64,000 bases of DNA from Apium graveolens (GCF_009905375.1 NC_133653.1:61197956-61261955), one strand, 5' to 3'. Shown: positions 34,140 to 45,834, counted from the first letter of the stretch. Program-made: numbers and translations. Notes: generated by a model from the sequence alone, not told the origin.

Positions 34140-36317
34140 TTATGTACTATCCCTTTCTGATATAGACTCAATTTTTGATTCTATAAGATCTACTCTTAGT
34201 TTGTGGCAACTCTTCATCACTTTCAAGTTGCAAGGGATGTAGTCAAACTTATCACAGAATGAGTATGGATCATTTAAATCTGCTTTATTGTATTTGCAAG
34301 CTCCTTGTGTTGGCTTACTAACATCCTTTTTACAAAGGTGAGTTAAATGATTTATAGAATCACATTTTCCACACTTCTTGCTAGGAACATCTGCAACATG
34401 GACCATATTATTACTTTTGTTTATCCCCATTCTTCCACCTCTATTTTTCTTCTTCTTTCTTGCATCTTCAATCTGGGTTTCTTTGACAGGAGACTTGGTA
34501 CTTTGATTGTCCATAAGATTTTATGCAGCCTTGGAAGATTGAATTGAATTTGCATTCTTTTCATTATCCTCATCTGCAATTTCTTGCTTAATAATCAATT
34601 CTTCTTCACTGAAGTTTACCTCACAAGTCTTAAACATAGGTGACCCAACATTTTTCAGCAATGCTGGAACGTTTTCACTCTTTGTTGCTTTTCCTCTGTC
34701 ACCAGTGTTTTTCTTTTTGCTATTTAAGGTATCATAATCAAGACCAATGACAATGTTTGCACATGGTTTGTTTTTCTCATGGTACTGACCAACCAATTCA
34801 GATGCATTCTTGAAGGACTTCAACTTTACTTCACTTTTCTTAAGTTTTTCCCATAGCACAACCTCAATCTCATTTGCACATTTGAGCTTGTTTTTTCAAA
34901 TAGCCATTTTCTTGTTTCAAGGCTTCAAGCTCCACTGTCAACAATTCAGCTTCTTGTTTTTCACTTTCAAGCTTCTCATTTAACTTTGTTAATCTGCTAA
35001 CTTCTTTATTAGCAGCAACCATGCTTGTATGAATGTGAAACATTTATGTGCTCATCTTTTCAACAATTTTCTTATATTGATTCACATTTAAATTAGTGGA
35101 GGTAAGAGTTGGTACCTATGATTTAGATGAGGATGACTCTCCTTGCTCCAAGGCCATGAGTGCATAGTTTCCTAGTTCTTCATCTTCATTATTTTCAGAG
35201 TCATCCCAACTTTTACCTTCTGCAATATAAGCTTTGCTTTGCTGTTTTTCAGAAGAGCTTCATACTTTGCTTAAAGTTCAAGATACGCTTTATCTTTCTT
35301 TTCCTTCTTGGATTTCCTGCATTCTGTAGTAAAGTGGCCTAGTTCATCAGAATTGAAGCACCTTATATTAGATCTGTCAACAGATCCAGTTCTGTAACCA
35401 CTCTTGCTATCAGAATTGTACTTCCCTTTCTCTTTCCAGCTGCTATCTTTGTTAAAGGACTGTCCTTTATTTTTGAAGTATATTGGCTTACTTATTCTAA
35501 TGTTAGAGAATTTTCTAGCCAGATAGGCCATTAACTGATCTAGCTCATCCAGATCTTCAAGAGTATAAATCATCCTTTTGCAATTCTAGTATGACTTGCT
35601 CCTGTGAATCAATTGTTCTCTGCTCACTTGTTGAGGCAACTGAAGTATGAGATCTTGGTTCATCATTAGATGTTTGGCCTTCATTTACTATTAAAGCACT
35701 TGAACCATCTATAACATGTCCTTGGCCAGATCTCAATGATTGCCTTTGAATCATCTCCAGTTCATAGGTTTTGAGAATTCTATATAGAACTTCCAGAGTT
35801 ATTCTGCTCAAGTCTCTCCCTTCCCTGATTGTTGAGATTTTCTGTTCCAAATGGTCAGGGAGAGTAAGCAAGAACTTTAGATTCACCTCTTCAGCTTCAT
35901 AGTATTTGTCATGAAGCTGCAAGTCATTTATCAGCTTATTGAATCTTTCAAACACATCAGTAATGTTTTCCTTACGCTTAGTCATAAACCCTCATACTGT
36001 GAAATCAATATCCTTCTTCGATTAGATCTAACCTCATCAGTTCCTTCACATAGTATTTCAATCTTCTCCCATATTTGCTTGGCAGTGTCACAATTAACAA
36101 TATTGTTGTACATCACATTGTCAAGTGACTCAATTAATATCAATTGCAAGCTGTTGTCCAGGGAGACTTTCTCCTTTTCAGGGTCAGAATACTCAGCTGG
36201 ATCTTTAGGAGCATAATGAGCTGGTATGACCATGTCTCCATCTGTGGATTCCTCAATTCTCATCACAGGAATGAAGGGTCCATTCTTGAGGATCTGAATG
36301 TAGAATGGATTGGCCAT
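34140..36317 (-). pseudogene. Element D gag, heavily broken
   Basis: The likely ATG is at 36315-36317 (MANPFYIQILKNGPF). The gag core includes LDNVMYNNIVNCDTAKQIWEKIE and KFLLTLPDHLEQKISTIREGRDL, spread over two or three frames. The zinc knuckle reads RCFNSDELGHFTTEC, with the second Cys changed to Ser. A second knuckle-like CGKCDSINHLTHLC is at about 34340-34385. Gag appears to end near 34050, where LGSLNTPE-like coding stops just ahead of a GTGTGCAG/GGCAAAG junction with pol. Confidence 0.75.
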
Positions 36318-36850
36318 CTTTATAAACAACATCATTTTCTTTTTCCAAAGAGTGTAGTTAGCTTTGTTAAAGGTCAGAATTTTGATGCTACTGATTTTCT
36401 ATGTATTCATTCTTCCAAGATCTTGAATCTGTTTACTTTCAGATTTTGCTCTGATACCACTTGTTAGGTAATGAATCACACACAGAGGGGGGGTGAATGT
36501 GTTTTTCTGATTTTAGGCTTTTCTTGAAAGTTAATGGTTGAACAAAGTAAATTAAATCTTGTATAGAAAAGTGTTCATGGAGAATTTAAACTTGCATAAA
36601 ATAAATAACACAAATCTTCAAAACTCACTTAATTTTTATATTAAAAATTAAGACTGTTTTGTTTTAAAATTTCTAAGCTCTTTGATGTTAAAGAGCTCAG
36701 CTTCTTCTTGAGAGTGATACAAGAGATTTGATTTAAATTGTTACATCTAACTAGAGGACCAGTGTTAACTTTATAACTCAGTTAACTGCTGGTTTACACA
36801 ATGGATAATAAACATGTTATTAGCTTTTCTAAACTGTCACTTGTCATTTC

Positions 36851-36860
36851 TATTTATAGA
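36851..36860 (-). promoter_or_regulatory. TATA box of element D LTR
   Basis: TCTATAAATA on the minus strand, about 390 bp before the U5 end of the LTR. It lies about 200-590 bp downstream of tandem repeats that could act as an enhancer. Promoter role is inferred. Confidence 0.5.
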
Positions 36861-37059
36861 AAAGAAGATCTTCCATTTCTGGCTTAGCATATCTTTAGCA
36901 TCCCGTGTTTACTTTAATCTTCCTCTGTCAGTTAATCTTTGTCATTGATCTTGCACACTCTTCAAGCTGCTTTTTGTAGACTTTTCAATCCATCTGTTGG
37001 ATTGTTTGTTGATTGTTTATCTTGGATATTAAACTGATCTGCAATTCTGTACTTTGAGA

Positions 37060-37439
37060 TTGTACTTCGAGATCTCCAGTTTAAATTAATAGAACACTTA
37101 ACATCTCGATAAGTACATAGGCTTATCGAGATCTCTAGCATTCCATATTGAGTTTGACTTGTAGAGGTCTTCAGCTTGTCGAGATCTCTAGTCTTCACAT
37201 CTTCACTATGACTTATCGATAACTCGGAGTTCTCTAGTGATAGAATGACTTGTCGATATCTCCAATCTTCAGTTCTTTAAAATTGGCTTGTCGATATCTT
37301 CTTCAGTTCTCGAGTAGCTTTCCTGACTTCTCTACTCCCGGTGGATATTGCTCATCCATCGAATAGATATATAGCTCATCCGTCAAGTAGATATTGCTCA
37401 TCCGTCGAGTAGATATTGCTCATCCATCGAGTAGATATT
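37060..37439 (-). repeat. Repeat field in element D U3, including a 22-bp tandem array
   Basis: Between about 37060 and 37330, words such as CTTGTCGATATCTCC and TTATCGAGATCTCTAG recur at irregular spacing. From 37344 to 37439 there are four near-perfect 22-24 bp units (GATATTGCTCATCCRTCGAGTA). A fifth partial unit resumes at 45404 on the far side of element F, so F inserted within the array. Confidence 0.75.
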
Positions 37440-38045
37440 TGTTAGGTCACACACACTGTAGAGGGGGGTGAATACAGTGTATAGCATAATCAAATCGAAC
37501 TTTAATAACTCAAGTAACTAAAAACAAACTTTATTCAAAATAATAAACTCTGTTACAGTATGGAACTGTCCTCTCTCAGTGATGAACAAATATCACGAGA
37601 GCTGTTAGGATTACAATGAATAATCTTCTCGATTGTGATAACACTTTTAGTGTAAACCCTATGTCTGTATGTATATACTACACAGTTACAAGATAATCGC
37701 TAATTGATATGGAATATAATTCTGCTTCCTAAAATATATCAATCAGATATCTTTTCTTCCAAGTATTCTATTCTTCATAGAATTCCTTCTTCATGCATAT
37801 CTCTTCTTATGTTTGTCTTGATCTTCTCTTCCTGTAAATCAGCTGCCTTCCTTATCTGAACGTTTCCTTTAAGTCCTGATATTATCTTCTGATAAATATC
37901 TTCTAAACCTTAAGTACTGACGACTTAAGTTCTGACTTCAGTATAAGTGCTGATTTCAGTTAAGTACTGATTTGTCCTGTTTAAGTAAGATCTGTAAACT
38001 AAACATAAATCACATTAGTCATGACATTATCACATATATCTAACA
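37440..38045 (-). repeat. 3' LTR of element F
   Basis: 606 bp, TG at 37440 on the plus strand, CTAACA ending at 38045. The TATA word is TATATACA here, against TATATAAA in the 5' copy at 44798-45403. TCAGTACTTA-type words recur in U3, as in element A. Confidence 0.93.
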
Positions 38046-38249
38046 ATCTCCCCCAACTTGTAAATTAGCATAATATACAAGTTTAACAGATATTTGATGA
38101 TGTCAAAAACATTAAGTACAAATGCATGAGAATTTGACTAGATAACTACAACTTACAGTCCTTAAAGCTTTACCAATCTTTAACTTCTGATAACAACTTC
38201 AGTCTGTATTCATATCAGAATTTAAGTAGTTGTAGATCTTAACTTGGCT

Positions 38250-38663
38250 TCATCTTCTGATCTCTCTAATGTCAGGAGTTGTTCTGAGATAGTTCTTCAA
38301 CAAACATCTCTCAGCATATCTAAGTTCATCAATCATCCTCCTTTTAGCATCTTTAAGTTCTGCAGAATCTTCACCAGTTTGAAAGATTACAGCCCTGAGA
38401 TCATTAATTTTAGCTTTCTTTATGTCCTGATCCAGTCTGATCAAATATGCCTTGTAAGACTCAAGATTGAATTCCACAGCCCTGTAACCCAGAAAGGTAA
38501 TTATAATCTTAGCAGAGTTAGGCTTCATCTCAACAATATCACCCTTGTGATCTCTGTACTTTGGAAGATATGTGATGTCAGACTTAACAGAATAAAGCCT
38601 TTTCTGTCTCTGAATCTGATTCTTCAAATTGTTTGCAGCACTTTCTGTTATTTTATTATTCAA
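38250..38663 (-). pseudogene. Extra 3' ORF of element F, truncated relative to element A
   Basis: About 137 codons ending in TTPDIREIRR, collinear with the C-terminal half of the element A ORF at 1-906. The upstream part cannot be read continuously: the next several hundred bases (38664-39099) contain stops in all frames, and the frame starts without a clear ATG. Element A is therefore the better guide to the full protein. No domain is recognised. Confidence 0.6.
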
Positions 38664-39099
38664 CAGATTTTTATTTCTTTTTCTTTTCCCTTTTCTTTTG
38701 ATAAGAGAAGTTTATCAGCACTTAGTACATTCAACAGATTTACTAGCATCAGAACTTAACAGATGAGAAGCATTATTCTAGTTTTTGACTTAGTAATAAG
38801 ATAGACAAAGTAAACTCAACTAAGCTCAATATCAGAATTTGCTTGTGTCAATAAATTTCCACAGAAATAATTACTTCTAACATGGGATCTCTAGTATATT
38901 GAAGACTACTAGGTTAGCATGTAGCACAGTTATCCTCATAGGATTGAATAGTTACATAAACAGACATATCACTATCAGAGTTTAGAAAGTCACATCAGAC
39001 AACAGTCAGTACTTAAGCAATTTTCAATTAAGCACAGAATACACAAAGAGAGTAATTTCTGTAAATACTGAGCATAAAGTCTGATGCATCAGAACAAAA

Positions 39100-42000
39100 C
39101 TAAGCAGATTTAGAGAAAGAACATGAAACCATTCCAAGTTCATTTTCCAATTTTGTAAAAGTAGCTTCACACAGTGGTTTTGTGAAGATATCTGCTAGTT
39201 GTTGATCTGTTGGAACAAAGTGCAATTCCACTGTACCTTCATCCATATGTTCCCTTATGAAGTGGTACCTAATGCTGATGTGCTTTGTCATTGAGTGTTG
39301 AACTGGATTACCTGTCATAGCAATAGCACTTTGATTATCACAGTAAATAGGGATTTTAAAATATGTTAACCCATAATCCAGTAACTGATTCTTCATCCAA
39401 AGAATCTGTGCACAACAGCTTCCTGCAGCAATGTACTCGGCTTCTGCAGTTGATGTGGAAATTGACTTTTGTTTCTTGCTAAACCAAGAAACCAATCTGC
39501 CGCCAAGAAATTGGCAGCTTCCACTTATGCTTTTCCTGTCAATATTGCAACCTGCAAAATCTGCATCTGAGTAATCTATTAGTTTAAAATCTGATTCTCT
39601 GGGATACCACAATCCCAGATCAGCTGTTCCCTTAAGATATTTGAAAATCCTTTTCACAGCTGTTAAGTGAGGTTCTCTTGGATCTGCTTGAAATCTTGCA
39701 CAAAGACAGGTAGCATACATGATATCAGGTCTACTAGCAGTTAGATAGAGTAGAGAGCCAATCATACCTCTGTAATCAGTAATATCTACTGATTTACCAG
39801 TATCCTTATCCAGTTTGTTGCAGTGGCCATGGGAGTGGATGCACTTGAACAATCTTGCATTCCAAATTTCTTCAGCAAATTTATGGTGTACTTGGTTTGA
39901 CAAATAAAAGTGCCTTCTTCATTCTGCTTGACTTGAAGGCCCAGAAAATAGCTAAGTTCCCCCATCATACTCATTTGATATCTTGACTGCATCAGTTTGG
40001 CAAACTTCTTGCAAAGTCTGTCATTTGTAGAACCAAAGATGATATCATCAACATATATCTGAACCAGAAGTAAGTCCTTTCCATGGTTGAGGTAGAACAG
40101 TTTTTTGTCTATAGTTCCTCTGTTAAATTCACTTTCCAGGAGAAACTGAGCTAAAGTCTCATACCATGCTCTTGGAGCTTGCTTAAGTCCATAAAGTGCT
40201 TTATCAAGCCTGTAGACATACTCTGGATATTTGGAATCTACAAAGCCTGGAGGTTGTTCAATATATACTTCTTACTCCAATTCTCCATTGAGAAAAGCAC
40301 TTTTCACATCCATTTAAAAGACAGTAAACTTTTTGTGAGCAGCATAAGCCAAAAATATTCTTATGGCTTCCAATCTAGCAACTGGTGCAAATGTTTCATC
40401 ATAATCAATTCCCTCCTGTTGAGAATATCCTTTTGCAACCAGCCTTGCCTTATTCCTTGTAATTATGCCATCACTATCAGTTTTGTTTCTGTATACCCAC
40501 TTTGTACCAACAACAGATCTATTCTTTGGTCTTGGCACTAGGGTCCAGACTTTGTTTCTTTCAAATTCATTTAACTCTTCCTGCATTGCTTGCACCCAAT
40601 CAGCATCTTGAAGAGCTTCTTCCACTTTCTTTAGTTCAGTCTGAGAAAGAAAAGAATTGTAAAGGCATTCACTTGAAGTAGTTGTTCTAGTTCTGACACT
40701 TGCATCAGGATTTCCAATAATTAAGTCAGGTGTATGTGATTAAGTCCACTTCCTTGCAGATGGAAGGTTTTCTCTAGAACTAGATGCTCCCCCATGATCT
40801 ATGCTATCTTCATCAACATTTTCTGATGCTCCCCCTGAAACTATGCTCTCTGAGTTGGATCCTTCAGAATTTAGATTTTCAGAACTATCAGAACTTGGCT
40901 TATCAGAACTTGATGAATCAGAGCTTGAAGAGCCAGATGTATGTTCTGATGCTTCTTGAGATGTGATTGTATCTTGAATATGCTCCCCCTGCATAGGTGC
41001 ATCTTCCTTTGGCGTAGTTAACACAGTTTCAATAACATCAGAGCTTAATCCATCAGAGTTTGCAGTATCTCAGCTACTCATGATCATTGAAGTCTTCAAG
41101 TCCAATAACCTTCTTATCAGCAAAGGAGACATTGATAGATTTCATGACCACTCTTGTTCTCAAGTTATAGACTCTGAAGGCTTTTGTGGAAAGTGGATAC
41201 CCAACAAAAATTCCTTCATCAGCTTTTAGATCAAATTTGGACAGCTGTTCAGGGTGAGTCTTAAGAACAAAACACTTGCATCCAAACACGTGAAAATACT
41301 TCAGATTTGGCTTCTTTTTCTTCACCATCTCATATGGTGTCTTTCCATGCTTGTTAATTAGTGTTGCATTCTGAGTAAAACAAGCAGTCTGCACATCTTC
41401 AGCCCAAAAATAGGTTGGAAGCTTTGCTTCATCAAGCATTGTACGTGCAACTTCAATAAGAGTTCTATTCTTTCTTTCAACAACTCCATTTTGCTGTGGA
41501 GTTCCAGGAGCAGAGAATTCCTGCTTGATTTCATGGTTTTTGCAGAACTCTTCCATTATCAAATTCTTGAACTCGGTACCATTATCACTTCTTATTATCT
41601 TCACTGAGTCTTTGACCAATTTATCCAGTTTCTTGACATGATCAATCAAGAGAGATGCAGTTTCACTTTTTGTGTGCAAGAAATACACCCATGTATATCT
41701 GGTGAACTCGTCCACTATGACCATAGCATATTTCTTCTTTGTAATAGACATGATATTTACTGGACCAAATAGATCAACATGTAGTAGGTGATAAGGCTCA
41801 AGAATTGATGATTCAGTCTTGCTCTTGAATGAAGATTTCATTTGTTTGGCCTTCTGACAAGAATCACAAAGGCCATCAGGAGCAAATACTGACTTTGACA
41901 GTCCTCTCATGAGATCTTTCCTGACCAGCTCATTTATATTGTTGAAATTTAAATGAGAGAGTTTCTTGTGCCAATTCCAGCTTTCTTCAATTGATGCTCT

Positions 42001-42392
42001 ACTCATCAGACAGATTACAGAACCATCAGTACTTGTTGAAAGCTTGGCTTCATAGATGTTACCACGCCTGTATCTTTCGGAACAACTTTGCATGTAGATT
42101 TACTTACAACTTCACAGTGTTCTTCAAAGAAATCCACATGATAACCTCTGTCACAGATTTGACTAACACTCAGCAGATTGTGTTTAAGTCCTGAGACCAG
42201 AGCTACTTCCTTAATGATGACATTCCCAAGATTGATATTGCCATATCCCAATGTTTTTCCAATGTTGCCATCTCCATAAGAAACACTTAGGCCAGCCTTC
42301 TTCACAAAGTCTGATAGCAGGGCTTTATTTCCAGTCATATGTCCTGAACATCCACTGTCCAGAACTAGGATGTTTTTCCTGTTGCCCTGCAA
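39100..42392 (-). pseudogene. Element F pol (protease, integrase, RT, RNase H), broken
   Basis: It begins QGNRKNILVLDSGCSGHMTG (protease DSG intact). A frameshift near 42050 leads into integrase (42093-41074): WHKKLSHLNFNNI, LHVDLFGPVNI (Asp), IIRSDNGTEF (Asp) and GTPQQNGVVERKNRTL (Glu). RT (40625 down) has [13 protein letters not shown] and [24 protein letters not shown] follows at about 40314 before [13 protein letters not shown], and another comes straight after that. The [12 protein letters not shown] region is around 40025-40060. Another frameshift near 39800 leads to RNase H (GRLVSWFSKKQKSISTSTAEAEYIAAG, YCDNQSAIAM, ending at 39100). The region 41024-40740 is Ser-rich. At least two stops and two shifts disable it. 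Confidence 0.87.
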
Positions 42393-42404
42393 TCACAAAG
42401 ACCA

Positions 42405-44741
42405 CTAATGATTAGTTTTAAGGACCCAGACATGCTTGGATCCTTTGGCCTTATTAAGTCTGTTAACATTTACAGCGGATTTAGCATCAGAGTTTATGTT
42501 AACATTTTTCTTATCAGAATTTACACTATCGGACTTTGAATCAGAACTTACACTAGAAGGAACAATGGTAACTTTCTTTAAAGAAGATTTTATTTGATAA
42601 TAATCATAGTACAAACTATGATATTCCTTGCAAGTATAAATGGAATGCCATAAACTACCACAATGAAAATAAGGATTTTGTGGCTTATATCTAACAGACT
42701 GACTCTTAACTCCTGACTTTGAAGGTAAGGAGTTTATGTTCTTATTCTTCCTGCAAAAAGAAGCCAGATGGTTAGAACTTCCACAGTTATGACACGTTTT
42801 CCTAGGAGCATCAGGAACAGGCTTATAATTATTGCTTTTATTCATACCTTCCTTTCCATTCCTATTTTTCCTAGGTGATTTTACCTTGTTTGCATTCTTA
42901 ACATCTTTCAGCTTATGCTTAAGCTGCTTCTTTGTCATTAAGCCTACGTTTACTTCAGTTATCTTTTCCTGTTTTAGTTTGTCAGAAGTTAATTCCTTCT
43001 TAACTTCTGATTTCTTAGTATTAGACTTTACAGCTAAAAACTTAACAGGTTTTAACTTAGATTTTTGATTAACAACTATAGGCTTAATATCTATAGTTCC
43101 TTTATCATTCTTATCCTCTTTATAACCTAAGCCCTCTTTCCAGTTTTCACTACTTAACAAATTTTGAGTTGTTCTGCCAGAGTTAGTCCAAGTCCTGATA
43201 ATCTCTCTTTCCTTTTCTAACGCAGCTTTTAGAGATTCATTCATTTTAAGTACTTCATCCCTAACATAGAAAGCATCATCTCTATCTTTCTGAGTTTGAT
43301 GGAACATGACTAACTCTTTTTCTAAATAATCATTCCTCTTTTTGCAAGCAAGATTTTCAGAAGTTAATCTTTCACATGTTAAAGTTTGATCTCTATAACT
43401 AATGAACATGGTTTTAAGATATCTTCTCAACTCATTAATATCATCAGTATGAAAGGCATAAGTAGTTTGAGGTACCTTTAATTCAGCAGCTTCAAAACTG
43501 CTTTCAGCACTTGCCTTATCAGCATTTGCCATCAAGGCATAATTCTCCTCACTTTCAGAATCTGAGGTGTCTGTCCAGCTTTTCTTCTTTGTGACAAGAG
43601 CCTTGCCTTTGTCACTCTTCACTTTCTTGCAATCAGGAGATATGTGGCATTTCTCACCACAGTTGTAGCATTTGACATTAGTATAATCTCCTCTGTCAGA
43701 CTTTCCTCCTCTGCCCTCAGATTTTCTGAAATTCTTCTTATCAGAACTTGCGCCTTTTCTGGAAAAATTATTTCCCTTCCTGAACTTTCTGTATGCAATC
43801 TTTGTGATTCCTTTCACCATAAGAGCACACAGCTTCATCATCTCTTCATCAGCATCCGTCTCAGGCAAGCTTTCAGATTCTGAGTCATCATCACTTTCAG
43901 AACTTGATGTCTCGGTATCAGACTTTGTGAAGAGAGCTTTACCCTTGTCTTTCCTTGAGGTTGCTGCCTTGGGGGATTCTTCTTCAGCCTTAATAGCAAC
44001 TGTCCTTGACTTTCCTCCTTTCCTCTTGCTTCTTTGTTCCATCTCAAGTTCATGAGTCTTGAGCATCCCATAAATTTCATCAAGAGTTGTTTCATCAAGA
44101 TTATAGTTGTCTCTTATTGTTGTTGCCTTCAAATCCCAGCATTCAGGAGGAGCTAACAGGAATTTAAGGTTTGAATCTTCAAGATCATACTCCTTATCAA
44201 CCAGTGACAAATCATTCAAGAGTTTGACAAATCTATCATATAAATCAGTCAATGACTCATTAGCCTTTGATTCAAAGTGTTCATACTCTTGAGTGAGTAT
44301 TGTCTTCATGTTCTTCTTAATCGTATCCGTTCCCTGACATCTTGTTTCCAAGGCATCCCATATCTCCTTTGCAGTCTTGCAGTTTATTACCATATTTGAC
44401 ATTACATTATCAATAGCACTATGCAGTAAGTGTCCTACCTTAGCATCCTTAGTAATTGATGCGATATCTTCAGCAGTGTAATCACTCTTCTCCTTTGGTA
44501 CAGACTTTGCTTCACCTGCAACTGCAACTGCGAGGTTGGTTGGTTTGTGAGGCCCTTCCTTGATTCTATCAAGATATTCTGGATCTGTAGCTTCCAGAAA
44601 CATGGTCATCCTCACCTTCCATATGGGATATTCAGATGGTCTCAATATGGGAACTCTAATAGTCTCATATCGGCTTTGAATTTGTGTCTTTGGAGGTTCT
44701 TCAGCTTTGGTGGGCTTAGTTGGAGTTTCTACTTCAGACAT
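42405..44741 (-). CDS. Element F Gag (778 residues, open)
   Basis: ATG at 44739-44741 (MSEVETPTKPTKAEEPP), TAG at 42405-42407. The N-terminal copia gag core has YPIWKVRMTMFLEATDPEYL, TAKEIWDALETRCQGTD and KFLLAPPECWDLKATTIRDN. An acidic Ser-rich tract precedes a first zinc knuckle, CYNCGEKCHISPDC, near residues 356-370. A long charged, coiled-coil-like segment with VMFHQTQKDRDDAFY follows. A second knuckle, CHNCGSSNHLASFC, lies near 650-663, then a degenerate third (FHCGSLWHSIYTC). The length fits the large Gag of SIRE/Maximus elements. Pol lies in the same frame beyond TAG and, four codons later, TGA. It is preceded by the 5' LTR and primer site. Confidence 0.85.
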   Translation of the reverse strand: MSEVETPTKPTKAEEPPKTQIQSRYETIRVPILRPSEYPIWKVRMTMFLEATDPEYLDRIKEGPHKPTNLAVAVAGEAKSVPKEKSDYTAEDIASITKDAKVGHLLHSAIDNVMSNMVINCKTAKEIWDALETRCQGTDTIKKNMKTILTQEYEHFESKANESLTDLYDRFVKLLNDLSLVDKEYDLEDSNLKFLLAPPECWDLKATTIRDNYNLDETTLDEIYGMLKTHELEMEQRSKRKGGKSRTVAIKAEEESPKAATSRKDKGKALFTKSDTETSSSESDDDSESESLPETDADEEMMKLCALMVKGITKIAYRKFRKGNNFSRKGASSDKKNFRKSEGRGGKSDRGDYTNVKCYNCGEKCHISPDCKKVKSDKGKALVTKKKSWTDTSDSESEENYALMANADKASAESSFEAAELKVPQTTYAFHTDDINELRRYLKTMFISYRDQTLTCERLTSENLACKKRNDYLEKELVMFHQTQKDRDDAFYVRDEVLKMNESLKAALEKEREIIRTWTNSGRTTQNLLSSENWKEGLGYKEDKNDKGTIDIKPIVVNQKSKLKPVKFLAVKSNTKKSEVKKELTSDKLKQEKITEVNVGLMTKKQLKHKLKDVKNANKVKSPRKNRNGKEGMNKSNNYKPVPDAPRKTCHNCGSSNHLASFCRKNKNINSLPSKSGVKSQSVRYKPQNPYFHCGSLWHSIYTCKEYHSLYYDYYQIKSSLKKVTIVPSSVSSDSKSDSVNSDKKNVNINSDAKSAVNVNRLNKAKGSKHVWVLKTNH

Positions 44742-44797
44742 GATTGTTTTTGGATCTTAAACTGTTTGTGTGTTAACGGATAGGCTCTGATACCACT

Positions 44798-45403
44798 TGT
44801 TAGGTCACACACACAGTAGAGGGGGGTGAATACAGTGTATCGCACAATCAAATCGAACTTTAATAACTCAAGTAACAGAAAATAAACTTTATTCAAAACA
44901 ATAAACTATGTTACAATATGGAACTGTCCTCTCTCAGTGATGAACAAATATCACGAGAGCTGTTAGGGTTACAATGAATAATCTTCTCGATTGTGATAAC
45001 ACTTTTAGTGTAAACCCTATGTCTGTGTTTATATACTACACAGTTACAAGATAATCGCTAATTGATATGAAATATAATTCTGCTTCCTAAAATATATCAA
45101 TCAGATATCTTTTCTTCCAAGTATTCTATTCTTCATAGAATTCCTTCTTCATTCATATCTCTTCTTATGTTTGTCTCGATCTTCTCTTCCTGTAAATCAG
45201 CTGCCTTCCTTATCTGAACATTTCCTTTAAGTCCTGATATTATCTTCTGATAAATATCTTCTGAACCTTAAGTACTGACGACTTAAGTTCTGACTTCAGT
45301 ATAAGTGCTGATTTCAGTTAAGTACTGATTTGTCATGTTTAAGTAAGATCTGTAAACTAAACATAAATCACATTAGTCATGACATTATCAAATATATCTA
45401 ACA
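44798..45403 (-). repeat. 5' LTR and adjacent primer site of element F
   Basis: 606 bp with the same ends as the 3' LTR. On the minus strand it carries TATATAAA, the intact TATA box. The tRNA-iMet primer site (revcomp of GCTCTGATACCACTT) lies at about 44783-44797. ATATT follows at 45404-45408. Confidence 0.93.
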
Positions 45404-45408
45404 ATATT

Positions 45409-45834
45409 GCTTATCCGTTGGTACTCTCTGGTGTTCTCGAATGACTTCTCTATAACATTAAATTTGTGACTTGTAGAAATCTTGACTTAGAATATTTTTC
45501 ACCAAACAGATTTATTCAACTCCAAGCTTCTTCAAAATTCTTCTGAGGCATGATCTTCTTGATCTTCTTCTAGATAAAATCCTTAGTCTTGATACTGTTT
45601 TAGGAAAAAGACTTCAGTTTGCTCCTTTGCATTTTTACAGACTTTAAGTGTTACAAATACAAGATACAAATTTAGATAACAATACAACTTACTTAGGGTT
45701 GACCCGAAACTTAACTAATTAGTGAAAATAACTGTTCATTAATCTTCTACTCAGATCAGGTGTCCATTTGATTTGCTTCATACTATGATCAGAGATGCTA
45801 ATGACATTGTTAGCTCCAGTAATATTTGACATCA
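45409..45834 (-). repeat. 5' LTR of element D, U3-side piece
   Basis: Resumes the 22-bp array (GCTTATCCGTTGGTA) immediately after element F's target duplication. The distal end is uncertain: TGATGTCAAATATTACTGG on the minus strand at about 45834 is the best candidate for the LTR start. No partner LTR is in the window to confirm it. Confidence 0.5.

Larger units (their letters stand above)
31112..37439 (-). mobile_element. Element D: decayed SIRE/Maximus-like Ty1/copia, main piece
   Basis: On the minus strand this holds part of the 5' LTR (37439-36462), a tRNA-iMet primer site (revcomp of GCTCTGATACCA at about 36448-36459), gag and pol to RNase H. RNase H continues at 21089-21048 beyond element E, then is cut by element B. 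The 5' LTR continues at 45409-45834 beyond element F. Many stops and frameshifts make this the oldest recognisable retroelement here. Its pol resembles elements A and F ([11 protein letters not shown]), but its LTR differs. Confidence 0.85.
36462..37439 (-). repeat. 5' LTR of element D, U5-side piece
   Basis: On the plus strand it starts TGTTAGGTAATGAATCACACACAG directly next to the primer site. It contains a TATA box on the minus strand, and upstream of that a field of short repeats. It is interrupted at 37439/37440 by element F; ATATT at 37435-37439 is the target copy. Confidence 0.78.
37440..45403 (-). mobile_element. Element F: complete SIRE/Maximus-like Ty1/copia retrotransposon (8.0 kb)
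   Basis: Two 606-bp LTRs (TGTTAGGTCACAC...ATATCTAACA on the plus strand) are flanked by ATATT at 37435-37439 and 45404-45408. On the minus strand the order is 5' LTR, tRNA-iMet primer site, gag, protease, integrase, RT, RNase H, extra 3' ORF, polypurine tract (revcomp of ATCTCCCCCAACTT at 38046). Gag is open, but pol has stops and frameshifts. It is the same family as element A. Confidence 0.94.

Noticed and set aside
37344..37439. Short regularly spaced repeats resembling a CRISPR array
   Set aside because: The units are directly tandem with no unique spacers and lie in a plant LTR.
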